NCBI RefSeq assembly: GCF_015686695.1
Contig: NZ_JADPMR010000004.1
Location: 1,612,001 to 1,676,000, forward strand
Length of the DNA stretch: 64,000 nt
Direction: 5' to 3'
Source of the DNA: Vibrio nitrifigilis
GTDB taxonomy: Bacteria > Pseudomonadota > Gammaproteobacteria > Enterobacterales > Vibrionaceae
Shown here: piece after piece, positions 44,899-53,205 of the stretch
Layout: every line of letters begins with the position of its first letter
How positions within the stretch are numbered: the stretch's first letter is position 1
Program-made: the position numbers and the translations under genes
The notes under the pieces: generated by a model
The model's database searches: none
What the model was told of the DNA's origin: nothing
The model's input: the letters and a program-made list of their open reading frames with translations, nothing else

Positions 44899-44921
44899 TA
44901 TACAATAAAAATATTTGTACA
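44899..44921. promoter_or_regulatory. Operator dyad 1 of the ybgA-merR-phrB cluster
   Basis: TATACAA, nine bases, TTGTACA. Its right half (TTGTAC, 44915-44920) may be the -35 box, with TATATC (44937-44942) as -10 after 16 bp. Confidence 0.6.
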
Positions 44922-44943
44922 ATTGTGAATAACTGCTATATCT

Positions 44944-44966
44944 TATACAAGATAATTTTTTGTATA
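44944..44966. promoter_or_regulatory. Operator dyad 2 of the ybgA-merR-phrB cluster
   Basis: TATACAA, nine bases, TTGTATA: same half-sites and spacer as dyad 1, centres 45 bp apart. It ends 15 bp before the ybgA start, downstream of the presumed -10. Likely bound by the MerR-type regulator encoded at 45924-46742. Confidence 0.6.
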
Positions 44967-44980
44967 GCTGGGGATGAAGC

Positions 44981-45934
44981 ATGGCATCTAACGCAATACT
45001 AGTAGGCATAAGCTCATGTGTTTATGGGGATAAAGTCCGGTTCGATGGGGGACATAAAAGTAATGCTTTTGTGCAACAAGAACTGGGGCCACATGTAGTT
45101 TTCCACCCAATCTGTCCGGAAATTGGTATGGGAATGCCTGTTCCTAGGCCGACCATTCGCTTGGTTAGAGATCAAGATCGTATCGCTTTGGTGGAAACCA
45201 AAAATCCGAATAACGATCATACAGATGCCATGCTTCGATACTCAGAACAAAGGGTTGCTGACCTTGCTGACCAACCTATGTGTGGCTATATTGTGTGTGC
45301 TAAATCACCCACATGCGGTATGGAGAAAGTCAAAGTATATCAAGAGAATAATGCTGAAAAATCGGGGATAGGTATTTATACCCGAATTTTAATGGAGCGG
45401 ATGCCATGGTTACCTGTTGAAGAAGATGGTCGGCTCAACGATCCGGTTTTACGGGAAAATTTTGTCACCCGAATCTTTTGCTTGCACGATTTCTATCAAT
45501 CGATGGGGCAACAGCCTACGGCAGGGAAAATTGTGCAATTTCATAGTCGTTATAAATTAACTTTGATGGCTCATCATCCAGAATCTTACCGTGAATTAGG
45601 ACGTTTAGTCGCCGACATTGCATCATATGATATTGAGGATTTTTTCCAGGAATACCGAGTTGGTTTAATGAGAGCACTTGCACACAGAGCGAGCCGAAAA
45701 AATAATACTAACGTATTGATGCATTTGCAGGGGTACTTCAAGCGTGCACTTTCTAAATCGCAAAAAGCGGAGTTAGCTCAAACCATTGATGATTATCGCC
45801 GCGGAGTCTTGCCATTGCTAGCCCCGATGACCCTGCTAAAACACTATTTGTCTATGTATCCTGATGCTTATTTAAGTCAGCAGCGTTACTTAGACCCTTA
45901 TCCTCAGGAGTTGAAACTCAGATATGGGTTGTGA
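44981..45934 (+). CDS. ybgA: DUF523-DUF1722 protein (YbgA-like)
   Basis: 317 residues. The DUF523 part (about 5-150) has SSCVYGDKVRFDGGHK, HPICPEIGMGMPVPRP and CGYIVCAKSPTCGMEKV, with clustered cysteines that could hold a metal or iron-sulfur centre. The DUF1722 part (about 190-305) has FHSRYKLTLMAHHPESYRELG and LMHLQGYFKR. The E. coli homologue YbgA also lies beside the photolyase gene. Function unknown; a link to photoreactivation is suggested by the repeated neighbourhood. GGGGATGAAGC precedes ATG 44981. Two operator dyads lie directly upstream. Confidence 0.9.
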   Translation: MASNAILVGISSCVYGDKVRFDGGHKSNAFVQQELGPHVVFHPICPEIGMGMPVPRPTIRLVRDQDRIALVETKNPNNDHTDAMLRYSEQRVADLADQPMCGYIVCAKSPTCGMEKVKVYQENNAEKSGIGIYTRILMERMPWLPVEEDGRLNDPVLRENFVTRIFCLHDFYQSMGQQPTAGKIVQFHSRYKLTLMAHHPESYRELGRLVADIASYDIEDFFQEYRVGLMRALAHRASRKNNTNVLMHLQGYFKRALSKSQKAELAQTIDDYRRGVLPLLAPMTLLKHYLSMYPDAYLSQQRYLDPYPQELKLRYGL

Positions 45935-46742
45935 TTCATTTAAAGACAGTGTGAAGTTATACGCTATTCGTGAAGTCGCGGAATTAACGGGTGTTAAACC
46001 AGTCACTTTGCGTGCATGGCAACGACGTTATAACTTAGTTCAGCCGCAAAGAACAGATAAAGGACATCGTTTATACACAGAACAGGATATTGAATTAATT
46101 CGTGATATTCAGAGCTGGCTTGCAAAAGGTGTTGCGATCGGGAAAGTGAGCCAGTTGCTATTTGGGCCATCTGAATCTCAATATGATGAAAACGTTACCG
46201 CGACGGCACTGGATGAAAATCAACGTTTACTTGACTATTTGGCGCAATTTAAGCGTGCCAAGGCCCAACAGTTGATTGCTACGGTTTTCAAAGAGTATCC
46301 ACTCGCTCTGGTTGAGCAGCAATTTGTTTTACCCGTTTATCATGCGTTAGAGCAAGTAAAAGGTCCGCTTAAAACGTTACAAAAAGGGCTCTTTCAGAGC
46401 TTAATGGTGAGCCGTCTGGCTTCGATTCTTGAATCTGAAAATAAATCCAATTCGAAAGGTCAGAGCCTTTGTATTAGTTTCGATCCAAACGGGAGTGTTC
46501 TCGCTTGGCTTTGGGCGGTTGCTCTAAGTGAACAAGGTTGGTCTGTCACCTATCTAGAAGGTGTCGAAGATATTTCAGGTTTAGAAGAACACTCCGGTAT
46601 AAAAAACTACCAGCACATGGCGTTGTTTTCCAATCATAGTCTGCCTGAAAGCCAATACGCAGCAGTGCGTCGCTTAGCTGAGACGTTTAATGGCACAACA
46701 CAGTTCTCTGAAGTGTTACAAACCTTAATGTCTGACCATTAA
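45924..46742 (+). CDS. MerR family regulator of LitR/CarH architecture, cobalamin ligands missing
   Basis: 272 residues. The MerR DNA-binding domain (about 10-80) has LYAIREVAELTGVKPVTLRAW and RRYNLVQPQRTDKGHRLYTE. A helical middle (about 100-170, with FVLPVYHALEQV) and an alpha/beta C-terminal part (QGWSVTYLEGV) recall LitR/CarH light sensors, which bind adenosylcobalamin. The histidine and Trp/Glu-His ligand motifs of that domain are not seen, so vitamin B12 binding is unlikely. It overlaps ybgA by 11 bp and precedes phrB by 19 bp. Likely regulator of the cluster through the two dyads at 44899 and 44944. Confidence 0.8.
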   Translation: MGCDSFKDSVKLYAIREVAELTGVKPVTLRAWQRRYNLVQPQRTDKGHRLYTEQDIELIRDIQSWLAKGVAIGKVSQLLFGPSESQYDENVTATALDENQRLLDYLAQFKRAKAQQLIATVFKEYPLALVEQQFVLPVYHALEQVKGPLKTLQKGLFQSLMVSRLASILESENKSNSKGQSLCISFDPNGSVLAWLWAVALSEQGWSVTYLEGVEDISGLEEHSGIKNYQHMALFSNHSLPESQYAAVRRLAETFNGTTQFSEVLQTLMSDH

Positions 46743-46761
46743 TTACCATAAGGATCTGATC

Positions 46762-48180
46762 ATGAAGCTCGTATGGTTTAGAAGAGATTTGCGTGCGGTT
46801 GATAATCAAGCCTTACATTGTGCCGTTGCAAGCGGTGAACCTGTGCTTGCGTTGTTCATCGCTACTCCTAAACAGTGGGCAAGCCATGATATGGCCCCTA
46901 TTCAAGCGGATTTCATTTATCGCCGTTTAACTGAGCTGCAAAAGGAATTATCGGCACTTAATATTCCTTTGTGTTATCGACAAGTCGATGATTTTTCAGC
47001 GTCGATAGAGGCCGTGGTTGAATTTGCTAAAGGTGTGGGTGCTACTCATGTTCTGGGTAATAAAGATTATGAAATCAATGAAGTTTTACGTGACCAGCAC
47101 GCAGAAGCTGCACTGGCAAAAATAGGGATTGAATCCACTTGGTTTGATGATAAGTGCGTGCAAAAGCCAGGAAGTGTCTTAAGCAAACAAGGTACTTATT
47201 TTAAAGTGTTCACTCCCTTCAAGCGGGCTTGGATGCAAAAGATGTCGCGGCCAGTGATTGAGAAAATCTTGCCGGTTCAATGCTCTGTGGCTCAAGAAAA
47301 AAGTATGTGGCAGCGATTCGTATGGTCTACAGATCAGCCCTTTGATTATCCAAGAAAATCAAGTGAGCAATGGCCTGTTCACTTTGATGCAATTCGCCAA
47401 GCATTACGAGCTTTTTGTCGTGATAAAGCCTTTCGTTATAATCAGGAGCGAGATTTCCCAGCTCTTGATAGTACTAGCCAGCTATCACCTTATCTCGCCA
47501 TTGGGGCTCTCTCCGCTCGCCAATGTATGGCACGGCTTTTTGCAGAAAGTGAGGTTGGATTTTTATCGGATGGAGCTGAAACCTGGTTAAGTGAATTGGT
47601 ATGGCGTGAATTTTACCAGCACCTTTTACACTTTGAACCTAAGTTATCGAGAGCAAAAGATTTTCATCATTGGGGAGCCAATCTCGTTTGGCATAATAGC
47701 GATACTGCGTTTCAGGCTTGGTGTGAAGGTCAGACTGGATTTCCGATTGTTGACGCTGCGATGCGACAACTTAATGCTACCGGTTGGATGCATAACCGTT
47801 TAAGAATGGTTGTTGCCAGTTTTTTGACTAAAGACCTACATCTGGATTGGCGTGCTGGAGAACGGTACTTTATGCAACATCTGATTGATGGTGATTACGC
47901 AGCAAATAATGGTGGCTGGCAGTGGTGTGCTTCTACTGGATGTGATGGCCAACCGTACTTTCGCATCTTCAACCCAGTGAGTCAGAGTGAGCGTTTTGAC
48001 CCTAATGGAGAGTTTATTCGTCAATGGATTCCCGAACTGGCGTCGTTAGATAACAAATCTATTCACCAACCTTGGAAAGCACCTAATCACCAAGCGTTAT
48101 CTTATCCCCAACCGATAGTTGATCATAAAGCGGAAAGAGAAGTAACCTTAAGTCTGTATAAACAGGCTAAGGGAAATTGA
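46762..48180 (+). CDS. phrB: Deoxyribodipyrimidine photolyase
   Basis: 472 residues, the same length as E. coli PhrB. The N-terminal antenna domain opens with MKLVWFRRDLRAVDNQALH. The FAD domain includes RYNQERDFPALDSTSQLSPY, WLSELVWREFYQHLL and the highly conserved WMHNRLRMVVASFLTKDL and GDYAANNGGWQWCASTGCD. It repairs cyclobutane pyrimidine dimers using blue light. AAGGATC precedes ATG 46762. It is the third gene of the ybgA-merR-phrB cluster, and the L,D-transpeptidase gene begins only four bases after it, so read-through into that gene is likely. Confidence 0.95.
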   Translation: MKLVWFRRDLRAVDNQALHCAVASGEPVLALFIATPKQWASHDMAPIQADFIYRRLTELQKELSALNIPLCYRQVDDFSASIEAVVEFAKGVGATHVLGNKDYEINEVLRDQHAEAALAKIGIESTWFDDKCVQKPGSVLSKQGTYFKVFTPFKRAWMQKMSRPVIEKILPVQCSVAQEKSMWQRFVWSTDQPFDYPRKSSEQWPVHFDAIRQALRAFCRDKAFRYNQERDFPALDSTSQLSPYLAIGALSARQCMARLFAESEVGFLSDGAETWLSELVWREFYQHLLHFEPKLSRAKDFHHWGANLVWHNSDTAFQAWCEGQTGFPIVDAAMRQLNATGWMHNRLRMVVASFLTKDLHLDWRAGERYFMQHLIDGDYAANNGGWQWCASTGCDGQPYFRIFNPVSQSERFDPNGEFIRQWIPELASLDNKSIHQPWKAPNHQALSYPQPIVDHKAEREVTLSLYKQAKGN

Positions 48181-48184
48181 CTTA

Positions 48185-49093
48185 ATGTTGCGTAACTGGT
48201 TAATAGTGGGATGTCTTGTCGCGTGTACTTACGTGAGTTCTGTGTGGGCTGCCACGTATTCGTTTCCCGTTAAAGGTAGCCGTATGGTTGGTAGTATTCA
48301 GTACCATGAGGTGAAAAAACACGAAACCATGGCGCAAATTGCCAAACAATATGATGTCGGTTTTCTTGCGCTAATGGCGGCAAACAAAGGGGTTGACCCG
48401 TTCTTGCCTCAAGAAGGTTACGTATTAACAATTCCATCGCAAATCATCTTGCCTGATGTCCCTTACCAAGGCATCGTCGTCAATTTAGCTGAATTACGTC
48501 TATATTATTTTGAGCCTAAAAAGCATGTAGTCCATATCTTCCCTGTTGGCATTGGGCGCATTGGGCGAGATACGCCAGTTATGGAGACAAAGATCAGCCA
48601 AAAACGCCCCCATCCCACTTGGACCCCACCGCAATCCATTCGCGAAGAATATGCCCAAAAAGGGGTGGAGTTACCGAAAGTGGTGCCTGCCGGCCCCGAT
48701 AACCCGCTGGGGGATTATGCGTTGCGTTTGGCTTATGGTGCTGGCGATTATCTAATTCACGGCACTAATAAAGATTTTGGTATTGGTTTGCGCGTAAGCT
48801 CAGGCTGTATACGCATGGAGCCAGAAAATATTGATTGGCTATTTCATCATGTGCATACCGGTCTAAAGGTAAAAGTTATTAATGATCCGATTAAAACAAC
48901 ACTCGAGCCTGATCGTAGTGTTTATATGGAGGCTCATGAACCTTTAACGCGTAGCGATGGTGTGAAAAAACGTCTGACGATGCCAATAGAGTTAAAGTGG
49001 TGGCTAGATGAATATGGAATATCAGCAGCAAAAGCGCAGGCCGTCATTACTGCACAAAATGGTGTTCCGGTTCAAGTTGCGGAAGGAAGCTAG
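48185..49093 (+). CDS. L,D-transpeptidase with LysM domain (YkuD family)
   Basis: 302 residues. Signal peptide about 1-22 (MLRNWLIVGCLVACTYVSSVWA). A LysM-like segment (about 40-85, YHEVKKHETMAQIAKQYDV) binds peptidoglycan. The YkuD domain (about 95-235) has DYLIHGTNKDFGIG and the catalytic SSGCIRM. Such enzymes crosslink murein stems or attach Braun-type lipoproteins. The convergent neighbour, 57 bp away, is an Lpp-like lipoprotein ending in Lys, a fitting substrate. AAGGGAAA precedes ATG 48185. Confidence 0.92.
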   Translation: MLRNWLIVGCLVACTYVSSVWAATYSFPVKGSRMVGSIQYHEVKKHETMAQIAKQYDVGFLALMAANKGVDPFLPQEGYVLTIPSQIILPDVPYQGIVVNLAELRLYYFEPKKHVVHIFPVGIGRIGRDTPVMETKISQKRPHPTWTPPQSIREEYAQKGVELPKVVPAGPDNPLGDYALRLAYGAGDYLIHGTNKDFGIGLRVSSGCIRMEPENIDWLFHHVHTGLKVKVINDPIKTTLEPDRSVYMEAHEPLTRSDGVKKRLTMPIELKWWLDEYGISAAKAQAVITAQNGVPVQVAEGS

Positions 49094-49103
49094 AATAGAT
49101 ACT

Positions 49104-49131
49104 AAAAAGAGACAGAAAACTGTCTCTTTTT
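49104..49131. terminator. Bidirectional terminator between ldt and lpp
   Basis: AAAAAGAGACA (49104-49114) pairs with TGTCTCTTTTT (49121-49131). Confidence 0.9.
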
Positions 49132-49150
49132 ATGTCATATAGCAAATGTC

Positions 49151-49420
49151 TTATTTAGTATAAGACTGTGCAATGTTATCAATACGTTCATTTGCACGAG
49201 CGGCTTCTTCCTGAGCGGCTGTTGCTGCGTCAGCTGCTTGGTTCGCTTTAGAAGCCAGTGCCGCATTTTCACTTTTAAGTGAAGCCACTTCATCATTCAA
49301 TTGGCTAACTTGATTACTTAAGTCATCAAGTTTGTCTGACGTTGCTGAATCTGGACCTGAGGCGCACCCAGCCAGTAATAACACTGAAGATGCCGCAGCA
49401 GCCAGTAAAATCTTGTTCAT
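49151..49420 (-). CDS. lpp: Murein-type lipoprotein (Lpp family)
   Basis: 89 residues. Signal peptide with lipobox LLLAGC (Cys19), then a 70-residue coiled-coil helix with alanine-rich heptads (DKLDDLSNQVSQLNDEVASL, ANQAADAATAAQEEAARANE). It ends in SYTK, a C-terminal lysine as in Braun's lipoprotein, where the lysine is joined to peptidoglycan. It tethers the outer membrane to the murein. It shares its terminator with the convergent L,D-transpeptidase gene. Confidence 0.9.
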   Translation of the reverse strand: MNKILLAAAASSVLLLAGCASGPDSATSDKLDDLSNQVSQLNDEVASLKSENAALASKANQAADAATAAQEEAARANERIDNIAQSYTK

Positions 49421-49710
49421 ATCGAACTCCTTGATAGATAGTTTGTATCAAATTGACGCTCTATATTTTTATAAATCTCAATATAGTAGCTTTTTCAGTA
49501 TAATCAGTATTTCTAATGATTTAGTAAAAATAACCCAAAAAATTCAAGACTAAAATGCAGAATTGTCGATGAAGTTAACATCATCTGTAACAAATCGTGA
49601 GAATAGCTTGGATTGATCATCTTGAGTTTTTCCTACCGAATATTTTTTATCTTCACTATCCTTAAACTAGCGTTTCGCGGTAGTATACGCAGTTTTAAAG
49701 TTAAACCCCT

Positions 49711-49733
49711 TTCCACCTCCTAAATTGGTGGAA
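49711..49733 (+). promoter_or_regulatory. Leader hairpin of the helicase gene
   Basis: TTCCACC (49711-49717) pairs with GGTGGAA (49727-49733) ten bases before the GGAG ribosome site, followed by a short T-run. It may modulate translation of the helicase. Confidence 0.35.
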
Positions 49734-49753
49734 TTTTGTATTTGGAGAATCCT

Positions 49754-51085
49754 TTGCAGTTTAAAGATTTAGGCTTAGATAACCGATTATTGAAGACACT
49801 TGCGCACTACGATTTCAAAAAGGCAACTGAAATCCAACAACAAGCTATCCCGTATGCGATTGCAGGGAAAGACTTGCTTGCGTCTTCGAAAACCGGATCT
49901 GGTAAAACATTGGCTTTCTTACTTCCAATGTTACATAAATCGCTCAAAACAAAAGCGTTCTCTGCAAAGGATCCGCGAGGCGTTATTTTGGTACCAACGC
50001 GAGAGTTGGCCAAGCAGGTGTATAGCGAACTGCGTTCAACGTTAAGTGGTTTATCCTACAATGCGGTATTAATTACTGGTGGGGAAAACTTTAATGACCA
50101 AGTGAAAGCATTACGCCGTTACCCTCGTTTCATTGTGGCTACGCCTGGTCGTCTAGCTGATCACCTTGATCATCGTTCCGTATTCTTAGATGGTTTAGAA
50201 ACGTTGGTACTCGACGAAGCTGACCGTATGCTGGATTTAGGTTTTGCGCCTCAGCTACGTCGTATTCATAAAGCGGCTAAACACCGTCGCCGTCAAACCT
50301 TGTTGTTCTCTGCGACGTTAGATCACGACCAAGTTAACGATATCGCTGCGGAAATGCTTAATGAACCACGTAGCATTTCGATTGGTGTCTCTAATGAGCA
50401 ACATAAAGATATTACGCAACGTTTTTATCTATGTGACCACCTCGACCATAAAGAAGCGTTATTGGATCGTATCCTAGAGCAAGAAGATTATCGTCAGGTG
50501 ATTATTTTCACTGCGACTCGCGCTGATACAGAACGACTGACTGAAAAGTTGAATGAGCGCAAACTGAAAGCGGTCGCGTTAAGCGGTAGCCTCAATCAAG
50601 CGCAGCGTAATACCATCATGAGTCAATTTGAACGGGCGGTATTTAAAATTTTGGTCACGACCGATGTTGCATCACGCGGCTTAGATATTTCAACGGTGAC
50701 GCATGTCATCAACTTTGATATGCCAAAACATACAGAAGAGTATGTGCATCGTGTAGGGCGTACCGGCCGAGCGGGTAACAAAGGGGATGCGGTTTCTTTT
50801 GTTGGACCTAAAGACTGGGATAGCTTTAAACGTGTTGAACGTTATTTGCGTCAAGATCTTAACTTTGATGTGTTAGAGGGTTTAGAAGGTAAATTCAAAG
50901 GCTTGAAGCCACGCAAACCCGTTAATAAAGGAAATCAAGGGAACAAAGGTCCTGCGAAACCTAAAGTTAAGCAATCTGCGAAGAAACCAGCTAAACGTGA
51001 TGAGAGTTATTATAAGAATGTTGCAGTGGGCGATAGTGTATTTATTCCACGGAAAAAAACAGCACCTAAAGTCGATGACGAATAA
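49754..51085 (+). CDS. DEAD-box RNA helicase
   Basis: 443 residues from TTG 49754, with GGAG at 49744-49747; a TTG at 49736 is in frame but would swallow that site. Motifs: Q motif (ATEIQQQAIP), I (SSKTGSGKT), Ia (PTRELAKQ), II (LDEADRMLD), III (FSATL), V (TTDVASRGLD), VI (HRVGRTGRAG). The C-terminal tail is Lys/Pro-rich. It remodels RNA, probably during ribosome assembly or cold stress, as RhlE/SrmB-like proteins do; the exact paralogue is uncertain. Confidence 0.92.
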   Translation: MQFKDLGLDNRLLKTLAHYDFKKATEIQQQAIPYAIAGKDLLASSKTGSGKTLAFLLPMLHKSLKTKAFSAKDPRGVILVPTRELAKQVYSELRSTLSGLSYNAVLITGGENFNDQVKALRRYPRFIVATPGRLADHLDHRSVFLDGLETLVLDEADRMLDLGFAPQLRRIHKAAKHRRRQTLLFSATLDHDQVNDIAAEMLNEPRSISIGVSNEQHKDITQRFYLCDHLDHKEALLDRILEQEDYRQVIIFTATRADTERLTEKLNERKLKAVALSGSLNQAQRNTIMSQFERAVFKILVTTDVASRGLDISTVTHVINFDMPKHTEEYVHRVGRTGRAGNKGDAVSFVGPKDWDSFKRVERYLRQDLNFDVLEGLEGKFKGLKPRKPVNKGNQGNKGPAKPKVKQSAKKPAKRDESYYKNVAVGDSVFIPRKKTAPKVDDE

Positions 51086-51105
51086 TCATCTCGTTTAAGT
51101 AAAAC

Positions 51106-51130
51106 AAAAGGCAGCGTCTCGCTGCCTTTT
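51106..51130. terminator. Terminator between the helicase and chemoreceptor genes
   Basis: AAAAGGCAGCG (51106-51116) pairs with CGCTGCCTTTT (51120-51130) across a three-base loop. Confidence 0.9.
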
Positions 51131-51171
51131 GTCATTTTTTAAGAACTAAAACAAATTCGCTTTACAGTCTG

Positions 51172-52815
51172 TTAAACCTTGAAGTAACCGAGTTCTTGTT
51201 TTTGTGTCTCAGCTAAGTTCGATAGCTCTTGGCTTGCCGCGGCTGACTGAGTAATGCCCGTAACGTTTTGACTCACCAGCTCATAGATATTCGCTAGGTT
51301 TTTGTTGATATCGCTTGTTACTTGATTCTGTTCTTCCGAGGCGCTTGCAACTTGAGTATTCATTTCACTGAGCTGGGTAATTGATTGATTAATGTTATTC
51401 AGTGCTTGGCTCAGTTGTTCGGCTAAACTTTGGTTCTCATGCAGTGTCTCTAAGCTAGATAGCACTTGATCATTAGCAGAACCTGATTGTGATTGGAGCT
51501 CTTCAATAATAGCTTGAATTTCTTTTGTCGATTCTTGGGTTCGAGCGGCTAACATGCGTACTTCATCCGCAACGACAGCAAACCCTCGGCCACTTTCACC
51601 GGCTCGGGCGGCTTCAATAGCAGCGTTGAGCGCTAACAAATTCGTTTGTTCCGAAATACCTTGAATCACTTCAATGACTTGGCCAATTTTCTCTGACTGA
51701 GCTTTTAAACTGCTAACGACATCGGCGGCATGACCTAGTTGACTGACCATTTTGTCATTCGCACGACTACTGGTGGCAAACATAGTTAAACTATTGGTGG
51801 CTAACTGTTTTGCATCTTGAGCAGCTTGATCTGCATGATGGGCATTATCTGTTACGGTTTGGGCCGCACTTTCTAGTTGGTTAACCGCAGAGGCCACTTG
51901 TTCAACTTCTTGTTTCTCTTGGTCTGAATTGACAGACGATTGGGTCATTACAGCAGCAAGTTCTGTAGACGCAGAGGCAACATCGACACTAATACGTACT
52001 AAAGCACCGACGGTTGAGCGTAACTGTTCGACAGTGCCATTAATATCACGCGCTAAAGCTGTTACTTCATTATTACCATCTACTTTTGCTTTTACTTTTA
52101 AATCGCCAGATGCTACATCACGCATGACTTCGCGTAGATGTCGGATCGGTTTAACAATGATTTCAGCGAGAATCCAGCTAGCAATAGCCGCTAAAACAAG
52201 AATGACGATCAAGCCAATCGTTGAGTTATTGATCACTGAAGAGTGGATGTCTTCATTCTTTTTAATGTCAGCAATGGCGAGAGTATTTAATGTTTTTGAA
52301 AGATGATTAATTGCAGCGACCATCTTTGCTCCGGCGTCTCGATAGGCAGCGCTTGCATCATCATACTTCTGATCAAATTGAGTAGAGGTTGAATTTTGTT
52401 GATGCCTCTCATGTAAAAGTGGAATCATCGTGTTAATTGAATAATTAACGTAATAATTCATCGCCTGATCTAATTGCGTTATTTCATCATGAAGTTCTGG
52501 TACATCGCTTAAGCGAGCGAGCTCTTGCTTGTTCTTTTCTTGTTTACTTAATAATAAAGCTTTTAATTCAGCAACATCTTCGGGTCTGAACAAACTGTAT
52601 ATGGCTTTAATGCGCATACCGTAAGTATTATCGATGATATTTATAACTTCTTCTTTATGTTGAATAAGCTTCTGAGTGGAGTTAGAGGTTTCATCAAATG
52701 CTGATTTAAGCGTCGATGTACTGTAGGTAATACCCGCTATTAATAACAGCATGGTAATTATTACCGGTATCACAACCTGTAACTTGATCGACAAGTTACT
52801 GAGTAATTGGCGCAT
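51172..52815 (-). CDS. Methyl-accepting chemotaxis protein, four-helix-bundle sensor
   Basis: 547 residues. Membrane helices at about 12-32 and 195-216 flank a helical periplasmic domain of the 4HB_MCP kind. HAMP follows (PIRHLREVMRDVASGDLKV), then the signalling domain with EQTNLLALNAAIEAARAG and VADEVRMLAARTQ. The ligand is unknown. It is divergent from pstS with a 390-bp gap, which might put phosphate-related taxis in mind, but there is no direct evidence. Confidence 0.92.
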   Translation of the reverse strand: MRQLLSNLSIKLQVVIPVIITMLLLIAGITYSTSTLKSAFDETSNSTQKLIQHKEEVINIIDNTYGMRIKAIYSLFRPEDVAELKALLLSKQEKNKQELARLSDVPELHDEITQLDQAMNYYVNYSINTMIPLLHERHQQNSTSTQFDQKYDDASAAYRDAGAKMVAAINHLSKTLNTLAIADIKKNEDIHSSVINNSTIGLIVILVLAAIASWILAEIIVKPIRHLREVMRDVASGDLKVKAKVDGNNEVTALARDINGTVEQLRSTVGALVRISVDVASASTELAAVMTQSSVNSDQEKQEVEQVASAVNQLESAAQTVTDNAHHADQAAQDAKQLATNSLTMFATSSRANDKMVSQLGHAADVVSSLKAQSEKIGQVIEVIQGISEQTNLLALNAAIEAARAGESGRGFAVVADEVRMLAARTQESTKEIQAIIEELQSQSGSANDQVLSSLETLHENQSLAEQLSQALNNINQSITQLSEMNTQVASASEEQNQVTSDINKNLANIYELVSQNVTGITQSAAASQELSNLAETQKQELGYFKV

Positions 52816-53101
52816 ACTATGGTCCTTTTAAATAAAGCTGAAAAAAAATGTAACAAAAATGAATGAATTATATTATTTGAGACAGATAATAACGATTCCT
52901 AATAAGAATTCAATCCTTATTTATTTTTAGTTATAAAGAAAAATTGCAATAAAATTAGTTGGTTGTGATTTTATATAAATCATTAATTTAAAGTCATTTT
53001 TTTCCTGCGCATCGTGAATCATTCTCCTAAACTTTTACTAGTCATTACGAAAATTTCATAGAACTACGAGCGTTATGAGCATGACGTGGTAAGTTTTCTT
53101 T

Positions 53102-53145
53102 CTGTCACATAGTGTTCAAGTAACTGAAACATAACTGTCACAATT
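53102..53145 (+). promoter_or_regulatory. Tandem Pho boxes (four 11-bp repeats)
   Basis: CTGTCACATAG, TGTTCAAGTAA, CTGAAACATAA and CTGTCACAATT follow each other in perfect 11-bp phase, the PhoB half-site periodicity, giving two PhoB dimer sites. A promoter with TTGACC (53157-53162) and TATAAC (53181-53186), 18 bp apart, stands between them and pstS. Confidence 0.85.
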
Positions 53146-53205
53146 CATCCATAAATTTGACCTCGTTGACCTATACTCGGTATAACCCCTTAAAGGAAAC
53201 ATGTG

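Noticed and set aside
44782..45009. Minus-strand frame over the ybgA promoter
   Set aside because: Overlaps two operator dyads and the ybgA start; AT-rich composition explains the open frame.
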